DNA of 64,000 nucleotides from Lingula anatina. Taxonomy: Eukaryota > Brachiopoda > Lingulata > Lingulida > Lingulidae. The position numbers were made by a program, and so were the translations under genes. The stretch lies in NCBI RefSeq assembly GCF_001039355.2, contig NW_019773981.1:293448-357447 (forward strand), given 5' to 3'. This document shows positions 22,301 to 32,683 of the stretch, one piece after another. The stretch's first letter is position 1, and each line of letters opens with the position of its first letter. The notes beneath the pieces were generated by a model. That model saw only the letters and a list, made by a program, of their open reading frames with translations. It did no database searches and was not told where the DNA came from.

Positions 22301-23804
22301 GAGACTTGACATTTAATATGGAATATTTCAGTTTTAAAGGTATACCTAGGCAAAAATGAGTTCTTTTTTCAAAAAAACTCAGATCTCAAATAAGATATCT
22401 GACTGGAGAAGTATGAAGTCAGGTGTGTCTCTACCAATTAACTGACTACCAAGTCTGTTGCACCTGCTGCATTGCGTAATAAGCAGTGATTTAATTGGCT
22501 AGTGCTCCTTTAGGCTGGTCAAAGCTTGGCTTTGATGAAGCATGGTTCTGTCAAAAAAAAAAAGTATCCATATGTCGGCAACTACTGTATCGAAGAATTT
22601 GAAATTTTGCATGCAAGCGGTCGGTTTTGCAGTGCGTAAAATGAGTTAAGCAGTGTTTTATAAAATTGTTAAGCTGTGTCAGAATGGCGCGAAAAAGACA
22701 GACATTGCCAGACAGATAAATGTGTCAAACGAAATGGTCTGCACAGTTTTATAGAGTTATGCCCAAACTGATGTACCTACACAGAGACCACGCCCAATGC
22801 ATTGACATCTTACCACCAGGGTACAGGACTCACAGTCCTTCACGATGTGCTGCTGCAATTAAACCAAAACCACCCAGTCCGTTTTAAATGAGGGGCAAAT
22901 TGTCACCAAAACACGTTTTTCAAGGCTCTTAGCGAACACCAAAATGGTTTCAGCAGGTTAGGATATCAGGCGACCTCTGAGGAAGCCACTGTAAACAGCA
23001 AAACAGCGTAGTCTGTTTCTCTAATGAATTGGGGACCATGACCGTTTTTGGGTAGAACACTGAAACCGCGTGGCTTTCTTTATAGAGGTCATATTTCACC
23101 AGTACCGCTAAACTGGTCAAAACAAAGTTTACAGACATCCTGAACAGGCCTACGACAAGGCGTGTGCCACTTCTTAAGTGACTAGGGTCATTGACAGCGT
23201 CACTATTTGGAGTGGGAACCACATTGGTGCCAAAACACCAATGGTAGTCATTGATGAAAACCTTAACCAGATCAAATAAAGGAATACTCTGGGAACCACT
23301 TGACCATCATTTGATATTTGAACCACATAGACAATACGTGGGTAGGTCATTTCTCGCCGAATTAACGGCCTGCATGTCCTACAACAAAACTTTTATTCCA
23401 GATTAAACTCTAAAAACATATCCCAAGGAATGCCTTGCCGCTAGAGAGCGCTGGTAACAGCCAGAAGGGACCAGACGTAACAGCGACCGTTACTATGACT
23501 AGACACTGACATGAGGGGCCTTTGTGGGGCGTGTAACTCTTTTAAAGACTATAATTTGGAAAATATGGAGATCCAAAATATCGCTTTCAATGGTTGTCGT
23601 TTGACTTAAAATAAGCAATGTCTTTTTGTTTGCTTCACTATCGAATTCAGTTAATGAACTGATGTCACAATGACATCGAACAGATTATCAAAAGTTTTAA
23701 AAACACGATTTTAATCCTTATTTTCATTTATCAATCAGCAAAATAGGAGAAAAACTGATGAATTATGATTTGGAGAAAATATTCCATATTAAATGTCAAG
23801 TCTG
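22301..23804 (+). mobile_element. Tc1/mariner-like DNA transposon, degenerate
   Basis: The left end reads GAGACTTGACATTTAATATG and the reverse complement of the right end reads CAGACTTGACATTTAATATG, giving terminal inverted repeats of about 27 bp. TA flanks both sides (22299-22300 and 23805-23806), and block A at 1350-1375 shows the uninterrupted site AAAAATATTTCATGAGG. The interior encodes decayed transposase on the plus strand. At 1504 bp, TA target use and the TIR layout fit a Tc1/mariner element. Confidence 0.88.
22655..23400 (+). pseudogene. Tc1-like transposase remnant
   Basis: Translation near 22656-22750 gives CQNGAKKTDIARQINVSNEM, the helix-turn-helix DNA-binding part of Tc1-type transposases, then an in-frame stop. 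Near 23197-23275 it gives VTIWSGNHIGAKTPMVVIDE, which matches the catalytic-core region around the second acidic residue of these enzymes. Stops and frame breaks between and after these pieces leave no usable enzyme. Confidence 0.75.
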
Positions 23805-24531
23805 TATTTCATGAGGTTATATTATGTAAGTGTCATCGTCGAAGAATTCTTGAGTAAAATGACGGCTTCTTTGTACAGCACTGATTAAAAGCAATTAACT
23901 CTGCAAATTTAAGTAATCAACATTTGTATCTATCGCGTCACTAACGCTTCGAGAGAGTGAAGCTATAGAGCACGAATAACACGGACGTAAATACGGAGCG
24001 TTAGGAGTTGAAAACTTCACTTAGAACATGTGTTTACAGCACGGGCGTCGACAATTAAATCCTTTACCTGGTCTTTATAATATGTGGACTTGGGGGTTTT
24101 CTTTGTGCGACCGTACGTAAATCTGACACGAATCGTGGATTCTTTGTTTGAGATCGGTGAAAAATGCTTGAAAAGGTGATAAAAGGAAATACGTGCATGT
24201 GACACCATCCAGTTTTTCAGTTCGCTTTATCACCCTCTTCAGTTTTGCAATTTCCAAGTGTAAGGAATAGTTTCTTTTATCAAAGGAAATAACACATTTG
24301 CCTCATAGCTAATTTCGCATTGTGTCGTGTGAAGTTGTTGATGCACATTTTACGACTAAATCTGTCGTGCCACACGCATACAAAAGTGAAGTCCGAATAA
24401 AACAGAATTGTTTGGACTAATTGGCAATTTTAAGTAAAATATGCATTGATCAAAACATTTAAATCCCCCTCTCAGAACAACATACACGCACATTTGAGAT
24501 CATGCAAGGAAACTTGAGAAGGTGCTAATCG

Positions 24532-24532
24532 N
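24532..24532. other. Assembly join (single n)
   Basis: The sequence after it, TATCACCGGCCTTAA, is the inverted counterpart of the sequence before the n at 19560. The repeat block interrupted at 19547 resumes immediately after it. Confidence 0.7.
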
Positions 24533-25149
24533 TATCACCGGCCTTAAGATTGCGTTATGCACTAAATATAAGTCGAAAACCAAATGTCCAATTTGGGCAC
24601 ACATTGAATTAGGCGTACTTAATTCATATGTGCAAAGAACATTTTTTTCTGTATGTAAAAAGGTTCAATACAAATTACAGATTTTTCAAACATCGACTTG
24701 TCCATCCGTTATTATGACAGAAAAAATAACTTTCCAAAAACAAGCCGGAGTTAAACGCTTTAGATTTCAGTCTGTAATCTTTTTAAAAAGGCAGATAATC
24801 TATCGTCATTTCCAAATTTGCATTTTTTCTTAATTACTCTGCCGATCATAATATGTTATGATATTCATAAATCCCCTGAAAATTTTGAAAAATTGTGAAA
24901 CGTGACTGTTTTACCCCAAGTATATGCCTTCAGGGACACTTAAACCTCCACGTAAAATGATTTTAACGCTAATCTCATCTACAAATAATGTTTAATCATA
25001 CCTTGTCAACTTTTTGTCCCTTTACTTTGTCATCGCAGTTAAGTTTACTTCACTGTAAGGCCACCGGCCTTTTTACAATAATTTGTTAATCATTAATTTC
25101 TATAATTGCGCATTACATTATACATTTCCCTTGTCCATTTCTAAAAACG

Positions 25150-26370
25150 ACTTTCATCTTATTTCTGCTTTTGTCAAATAATTCGCAATTTTTCTTAAAA
25201 CTCTAATACTTTCTGATTTCTTCAATATGATAAATAATTCATATGAACCCAATTTCCAATTACAAATATCCGATAAGAAATTATCCCTTAGGTCGCTATA
25301 ATGAGGACATTCTAACAAGAAGTGTCTTTCGCACTCGCACCTCGCACCTCCCAATTACAACACTGACAAATTTTCTGATCCCTAGACGTACCACTATGTC
25401 TATCTTTTTCAATTTCAAGTTGATGATTTGAACATCTGAATCGCGCTAAAACTGATATACAGCTAGCTTTATCAAATACTGTAATGTATATATGGCTCAG
25501 TAATGAGATCACGCTTAAATAACTTATGAGCCGGAACATCTAGTTTCATACGACTGGGAGTCAATATCCATGCACCTTTGATGAAATTCCTTTATAAATG
25601 AACTTTCACTCCCCATTTCTTGATTAATCCAGGCTATTCCAATATCATACCCATATAACAGTTTCTTTACTTGTAATGCCAAGCAATCTTTATCGTTTTC
25701 TGTCATATTATACAGCCACACGTAACACGCTTTAATAAGCCTATTTCAGGTGCTTTCATAAGCTTAAAAAGATAACAACTCTTCGTATGAGATCTATATT
25801 TCACAATAAAAACCTTGTGAATAACTCATAGAATTATAATATATTCCGTTTTACGACAAAAACATCAGTTATAGCTATTATTCTGATATCTGAGCTTGTC
25901 TTCAGATCACGCGACCTCCATTGATGGCTATACTCGGTTATAATCTCTTAAGAGATTTTAACAAAAAAAACAAACTTTTTAGAAAAAAAAACAAAGACTA
26001 ACTTTGAATGTCAAAATGGATTCATTAACCATTGGTAAGTATGGGAAAATTGTTGTTTACTCCAGGAAAATTCATTTTTTGGTCAAAACGAAGAGTTATT
26101 ATCCCTTTAATTATTTTCACCAAACGCCCAACCATTAAAGTATTTTTCCTAATTCACCCCTTGCCGCTACGTTAGACGCATTTCTTCTTATTACATTAAA
26201 TTTTCAGAATTTATTCTGTACAATTTCTGCGTCTTGCCCAGGATGCAAGCCCCATACTTTTGCCCCATAGTTTGAAATAGGCACTATCTTTGTATCAAAA
26301 ACTTTTAGCCAGCAATCAACCTTGATTTCACCAAATTTACTCATATGCTTTGTTACGCGCCTAGTTCTCA
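25150..26370 (-). pseudogene. Decayed non-LTR retrotransposon ORF2 C-terminus, copy 2
   Basis: Better preserved than copy 1. On the minus strand, 26370 downward gives KIVPISNYGAKVWGLHPGQD. Then, beyond the MITE, come LLYGYDIGIAWINQEMG and SSFIKEFHQRCMDIDSQSY (25560-25680), then VLARFRCSNHQLEIEKDRHS and the Cys/His end ECERHFLLECPHYSDLRDNF (25270-25450). This order is typical of the tail of LINE ORF2. Frameshifts and stops split it, and the upstream reverse-transcriptase and endonuclease parts are absent here. Confidence 0.7.
25768..26106. mobile_element. 339-bp MITE with TTAA target duplication (piggyBac-like)
   Basis: It is flanked by TTAA at 25764-25767 and 26107-26110. Ends are AAAGATAACAACTCTTCGT on the left and, reverse-complemented, AGGGATAATAACTCTTCGT on the right. 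The interior is non-coding and AT-rich. Block A lacks it (compare 2918-2955), apart from a ~10-base difference at the join. TTAA duplication fits the piggyBac or Kolobok superfamilies; without a transposase the assignment rests on the target site only. Confidence 0.75.
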
Positions 26371-26384
26371 AATCCAAGCAGTGA

Positions 26385-26389
<5 letters not shown>

Positions 26390-26415
<26 letters not shown>

Positions 26416-26420
26416 ACAGA
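26390..26420. repeat. (AAAT)n short tandem repeat
   Basis: About eight AAAT/TAAA units within the repeat block. At the homologous position of copy A (3208-3255) the run is a mixed A/T-rich stretch instead. Confidence 0.8.
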
Positions 26421-27924
26421 CTGATGAGTGTGACCAATAAAGGTATTTCTTACCTTTGATGGCACCGTAATTCTGCAAAACAACAGCTATTGGCTATGCA
26501 GCACCCAACCTCCGCCAAGGCAGTCGGCTCGTTTCCAAAACTTGGACAAGTGCCGTTTTAAAATAGCAAACCGAGTATTTATCAGAAGCAGAGGAAGCCC
26601 ATGTCACGATTTCATGTCTGTTGGACGTAAAATAATTACGGCAATTACCACAATCAATCATCTGTACAGCCAAAGAGGTGACGTTCCTCGTAATTACGAT
26701 AAAGTGTGCGTTTGTCATTGGACATCTGCCATCCCGTGAAGAGTTGGACAAATGCATAGACATAGTCACATAAAATAATTAAATGGTTAAGTGTAAGAAT
26801 ATCGATAGTTATTCTCATCAAGATAAACTTCCATTTTGCTATTAAAAGCAAATTATACATGTTAAGGTTAAAAAGTTTTAAATGTACTCATAACGCTCTT
26901 CTCTGTATCATCAGCTTCAGGTAAATTTTACATTAATAATATTATGGCACGACAAACTAATGTTCCTAACGTCAACAATTCTTTAATACAAACCAACCAA
27001 CCAATACCTTGCTTTCTCTCTCCAATTCTGTAATAAGTTAAATTTACACTATGCCCATTTTACGTAAAATAAATATGCCATTTTTATCTTAAAAATATAT
27101 CCAAAAGAGTTACATGTATAAAACGGACATATCCATAATGACTGACCAAAAACCAGATTTTTTAATGACAATTCGAGTACTTGTTAAATTTAAATATCTA
27201 CAAAAATTCTGAAAAGAATAAGTAATGTTGCATCTTGAAATGTAGATGTCCAGTTGCAGTTTGGTATAAGATATCAAAATCCCATGCGTTAATGCTGTTG
27301 ACTTTGACGTTCAAAAGGAGTCTTCGATTGAAAGATTAGTTTTTACCAAGGATAAAAACAGACGGATCTTTTTTACGAGTAAACTTGGACGAAACTTGAA
27401 CCCATTATAATGGATGCAATGAAAAGAAGCTTCATTCCCCCTAGGAGTAACGCAGCACTCTCTTGTGACACGTATGAATCCAATGAAGACAGTTAATTGA
27501 TAAAAGCCGAATTCATTTTTTTGCTAAGAAAGTCTTAATGATATATATATATTCAAAGAAAATGTTTTAATAGCTTTTGTAGTCTCCCTTTGTGTCTACG
27601 AAACATACATGAGAATGGTGTTGATAATTATGCGCACTGGTGAGCGAAGTAACATTGAGACGGAAAGTGACATTTCCAACAAAATCGTTATGTCATCCAC
27701 AAGATCCAGCAACAGGGTTTCTGAAAGAAATTAAAAGAAAAATAATAAAAACTGGGAATGTATGGCTATAACTTTTATCATCTTTAAACTTAAAATTAAT
27801 GTTCAGGTAGGCGAATAGGTTAAGTACAAAGCAGCTTTTTTTGGACCAATTGGCATTTGGACTAAAAAGTGCAAACACTAAAACTTGTAAATAGTCCTCT
27901 CATTTCAAAATGCATCCACATTTG

Positions 27925-28940
27925 AGATCGGCGAAAAATACTTGAAAAGGTGATAAAAGGAAATACGTGCATGTGACGCCATCCAAGTTTTCAGTTCGCT
28001 CTTTATCACCCTCTTCAGTTTTGCAGAAAACTGCTACACCTTCGTTGGCACTTAACACGAAAAAGTTTCTTTCTTTGAATTTGTCTTTCTACCTTTTTTT
28101 TGTCAAATTTTGTTTTGAGTTGTTAGATTTGTTTCCTTTTTAATTTGTTTCTTTTTTAATCTCTATCTTATCCTTTTCTAGATTCTGGATTTTCCTACAC
28201 ATTCCAGTCCATGAAATAAAAATAAAAGGTGGTTAAACAAAATAACCGCGTGAAAGACGGGCACTTGATTCTTGAAAGAGAAAAGATAGGTTTTTAAAAG
28301 ATGGTATCGTTAAATGACCAATTCTCTCATTTACACTAGTACTATGATAATCGAGCAAAATCATGAACATGCTCAGACTTGGCTATTTGAATAAGAAAAC
28401 TTAGCACCGTTGACAAAGGTTTGATCCTCAGTGTAGATAGCTGATAAAGATCTGCACACAAATAGTCTGACAGATCCATCGGGTAGTTTGCAGTAATTTA
28501 AATAAGACTGCATTAGACAATGTATACATTAAAATAATTTTACATTGGACATATTATTATTATGTCCAAGTTTTACAGAAATATCTTAGAATTAGAATTA
28601 TCTTAGAATTAGAATTTTATCTAATTTTCATTGTTAAAGAACTATACAGGGGTACTCATGATTAGCCTAGAACTTGAGTTTTATTAAATCTTTATTTGTG
28701 AAAAATATTAACGACTGAGTATAACTTAACGGGTGATCATGACTCGTAAAGGATTACTTTCAGTGATCTAGTTTTCAAGTTACTACTCAAATATTGAGAA
28801 GCGTTCAAAATTGTTGATAATTTCCAATAATTTCCAAGTGTATACGTAAGGAATAGTTTCTTTTATCAAAGGAAATAACACATTTGCCTCATAGCTAATT
28901 TCGCATTTTGTCGTTTGAAATTGTTGATGCACATTTTACG
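27925..28940. repeat. Partial copy of the dispersed repeat block
   Basis: Begins GAGATCGGCGAAAAATACTTG and runs through CACCCTCTTCAGTTTTGCAG, GATTTTCCTACACATTCCAG, AGTGATCTAGTTTTC and TAATTTCGCATTTTGTCG. It most resembles the 4100-5120 copy. It joins another repeat at about 28970 that is shared with 24376-24531. No gene is supported. Confidence 0.65.
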
Positions 28941-28969
28941 ACTAAATCTGTCGTGCCACACGCATACAA

Positions 28970-29420
28970 AAGTGAAGTCCGAATAAAACAGAATTGTTTG
29001 GACTAATTGGCAATTTTAAGTAAAATATGCATTGATCAAAACATTTCAATCCCCCTCTCAGAACAACATACACGCACATTTGAGATCATGCAAGGAAACT
29101 TGAGAAGGTGCTAATTGGCAGTACGTGCACGTTCCTTATGTGTAGCGTCTTCCGTCTTTCCTGTTTGCNNNNNNNNNNNNNNNNNNNNNNNNNNNNNNNN
29201 NNNNNNNNNNNNNNNNNNNNNNNNNNNNNNNNNNNNNNNNNNNNNNNNNNTTTATCGTACCATGTAACTTTTGGCTTAGCAAAATATATAATCTGTTTTA
29301 ACAGTCACAACATGGAGTCGTTTAATTTTTTTCAATGTGCAATGTTAAAGGCATAGAATCTGGGAATCTCCGTTGCAAAGATCGCGTTATCCCAAGAGCC
29401 CACAGTGCCCAGCCTTACAC
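28970..29420. repeat. Dispersed repeat, copy 2 (partner at 5970-6840), with gap
   Basis: Its left part matches 24376-24531 almost exactly and its right part (29253-29420) matches 6675-6840. The 82 N at 29169-29250 hide the middle. Confidence 0.6.
29169..29250. other. Assembly gap (82 N)
   Basis: A run of N inside a dispersed repeat. Confidence 0.95.
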
Positions 29421-30477
29421 AGACAACACGTTTTGAAAATTTTTGATAGAAATATGTTGGGCGATTCAAAAAGCTTCACTGAAAAAACATTGACAAAGAT
29501 TTTCACAGTTGTTTATTTAGGATCATATTTTCGACACAGCAGCACCAGTGCACTCCAAATACACGGAGAAACAAAATATTGAGCACGTCTAAACAATCTA
29601 TACATTTGAAGAAAAACTTCGGAGTTCTACATTTGGTTCTCTTTCAAATTTACGTATGCATCTTTTTTATACGTGAACTGTTAAGGTGCATTTCAAGACA
29701 TACTATGGCGGCCTATCGCAGTACCTAAGTTAAGCGTGTGATTACGATCAGTTCACCGTACAATGTTAATCTACAATAGCATTGATACTGGCACAGGTAC
29801 TCCCCGCTAAGTTAAACTATTCCAACTTCACGGGAAACCAAGAACTGCATAAAAAGAAATTTAGGACTATCCTTGAATACGTTTTTACTTACACATGTAA
29901 TAGACTTTTATGAAGAGTAATATCTAATCATTAATATTTACCACCTGTTTTTTAAACATAATGAAAAAGGAGACGCCTTAAACACAGGTGCCGTCCTCCG
30001 ACCCATTGTTGAAGCAATAATTATAACTTATTACACTGTACACGTAAAATTACAATAATATTTGTTGACCGATATCATATATATATACATACATACGTGA
30101 GAAGAAAAGCACTTTGCTCTAAACTGCTACTGAATGAGAACTTCATAATTTTCTACTTGCAGAGTGGTGTCACATCCCAAGATAAAAAAAAATAATAATA
30201 ATAAAAAAAAAAAAAATAAATAAATAAAAAAAAATCTTTGAAAAATGACAAAAACCATATGGCAACCTAGTAGTATTATCTTGGTCGCATTATTTTTATA
30301 CCAATGTTTTAGTGCAGGTGCAGATGGCCTTATTTCGTCCAGGTGCAGATGGCCGTATTCAGAATATCTACAATATCAAACAAGTGTACAACCCTATAAC
30401 ATAGAGTACAAGGAGAAAAACAGACTAACTACTGCTTTAGAGGATATTATTGTGAGGATATAAGTTCACATTTATGC

Positions 30478-30480
<3 letters not shown>

Positions 30481-30566
<86 letters not shown>
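30481..30566. repeat. (TA)n microsatellite
   Basis: About 43 TA units without interruption. Confidence 0.95.
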
Positions 30567-30569
<3 letters not shown>

Positions 30570-31468
30570 GCAACAGTCAGCGAAACTCACTGCAATTTAC
30601 TGCATTGTTATTCGACTTGTACCTGAAACAAGTCTTATTTCTATTGAAAGTAAGCTTTATCCTACACACTTGTGACTAGAAAACATAATCTAATATGGTA
30701 AGGCTAGTAAACGTTAATTCCTTGAGATAAGATATACTACAATTGGATATTACACGTTTACTTGTACTACTGAGCAAAATAACTACTAAATTGTATGTGT
30801 AATAAATGAGCAGCTTGGGGTGGTTAATAAAAAACCCTTATGATCAAATGAAAATTTGACAATGTAAAAAGGGATGTAATAAATACTACAATGAACAGTT
30901 ATATACATTGATCATACCCCAATCATGTTATATGTACTACTCTCCATATCAAGCACAATTTATACTGGACATTGGACAAAAGTTCTACATATGTTTGAAA
31001 GTATACTTTGAAGCAATAGGGATAAATCACCAAAATGATTCATGGAGTTCTAGTAGAGAAAAAAAAAGTTATATAGAATCCCTTGGGGCATAAAAATGCC
31101 TTGTACTGTAATTTGCAAAACTCTTTTCATTGCATACATTTCTAATATAACCTTCCACTTGAAATGAAGTTGCTTGTATGATCATAACAACATCACAATC
31201 AAATAAAATGTACAGCAGATATTCTTAACTTCACACAATGTCTTGGTTGATTCTAAATTTCAAATCAAAGAGTAATTACCATGCAGGGGAACATAATATG
31301 CACAAAGAAAATGTCAACAGCTTTTACTAGTACACTGTATGTCCTTGAACAATACCAATAAAATCACTGTGGCACAAACTATGCACCAACGAGATCTAAC
31401 AGCATCATCACGAGAAAGAGAAGAGAATGGCTCAGTGACCCAGATGCCACTTTCGAAATAAGCATCCA

Positions 31469-31472
<4 letters not shown>

Positions 31473-31506
<34 letters not shown>
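31473..31506. repeat. (TG)n microsatellite
   Basis: About 17 TG units. Frames through it give poly-His-Thr and are artefacts. Confidence 0.95.
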
Positions 31507-31509
<3 letters not shown>

Positions 31510-32683
31510 ATGCATGAACCTACTAATAAACTTATTTACCTGAAAGGAACCAATATTAGTAGCATTATATGCAGACAACTTACAGTACAATGTTCCAAAC
31601 TCCATGTTCAGTACTTTTTGATGTAGAAAAATGTTTAACATCTTGTCAGTTACATAAAAGGATAGCAGTTTTCAGCATCATTATCTGCATCTTTTTAATG
31701 AACATGATTTGTACATTATTAAATCGAGTTAACTGTTACCAATTAGCATTGACAGTATCACAATCAACACTATCTACATTTTATGACACCGTACAAGTGT
31801 ATAACCAGTAACATTCTCATGTTGAGTAACACACTCTTAAGTTCCTCATAATTATTTTCACAGCAAATGTTATCACAATGGGGACCCACGACACAAAAGG
31901 GAAAAAAGTTCACATCACTACAAACTTAAATGGAAGCTTACTAAATAACATCACCTGATTAGAAAACTACTCTTGCCTATGTCACATCTCATTCAAACAT
32001 GTCTGGCAACAATAGTCCGCCCATTTACTGCCAATTTTATCTACGTGTGCCCACACTCTTGGACCCAAATTAATTAATATAAAAATAAAATTAAAATAAA
32101 ATTAAACATTCAGTCTTGTGGCTGATTTCACCAGATTACGAAATACACAGATTGTGATAAATAACTTCAAAGAATGATTGTTTATTTGCTTAACAAATGT
32201 TTCCTAGTAAATATCTATTAACTTAAACTACAATTCACACCTACTTTATCAGACTTAAGCACCTGAATTAACTAAAACACACCTGAATATTTGATTGTTA
32301 ATGTATTATTTTACGGAGGGGTGCAAGTGGACCTTATGCTTTGATACCCATTTCATAATAAATATGTACATACACCATAAATAAATAAAAAAATGGATTT
32401 TGTACATCTGGGAAAAACAAAACTACAAAGCCTAGAATGCATTTTTTGTGTCTTGGAGTTGCATAATTGTCCATGGTTCCAAGTCTGAGTAAGTGATGGC
32501 AAAGTTCAGGGGTTGTACATACACTGAAAGCTGTACATTAACTTTCAAATGGATTACTTTTTCACCATCAACATTTATTTTTACTAACCAGCAACTGTTT
32601 TGCTGTATTACAGTGACTTAACCTCATACAACGCACTGAAAAAAAAAGCAGAACATCTTAGTTCCTGACAAACTCTTCCTGGT

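Larger units (their letters stand above)
19561..24531. repeat. Duplicated ~5-kb block bounded by single n characters
   Basis: It starts with the exon-1 copy and continues through the promoter copy and a version of the dispersed repeat. It includes the Tc1-like insertion and ends in fragments of other repeats (24150-24531). After removing the Tc1-like element it is colinear with 15958-19547 apart from a ~400-bp segment unique to the latter. Both ends coincide with n, which favours misplaced haplotype sequence over a real tandem duplication. Confidence 0.6.
24547..26660. repeat. Dispersed repeat block, right part (matches 1716-3480)
   Basis: Colinear with the right half of block A from ATTGCGTTATGCACTAAA onward, including the TAAGGCCACCGGCCTTTTTAC segment (compare 2231-2252 and 25056-25077) and the retrotransposon remnant. 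It is interrupted by a TTAA-flanked MITE at 25768-26106. Confidence 0.7.
29421..32683. other. No recognised gene; simple repeats
   Basis: AT-rich sequence with A-rich runs at 30183-30236, a long (TA)n and a (TG)n. A 72-codon frame at 30245-30463 begins with a signal-peptide-like hydrophobic stretch (IILVALFLYQCF), but it has no family similarity I recognise and sits between low-complexity tracts. The part nearest 32683 probably holds the 3' untranslated region of the PAFAH1B-like gene. Confidence 0.5.

Noticed and set aside
30245-30463. 72-codon frame with a signal-peptide-like start
   Set aside because: Lies between A-rich and (TA)n tracts, no recognisable mature peptide; left as a remark in the region entry.
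31314-31641. Frames with poly-His-Thr tracts
   Set aside because: Produced by the (TG)n microsatellite read in different frames.
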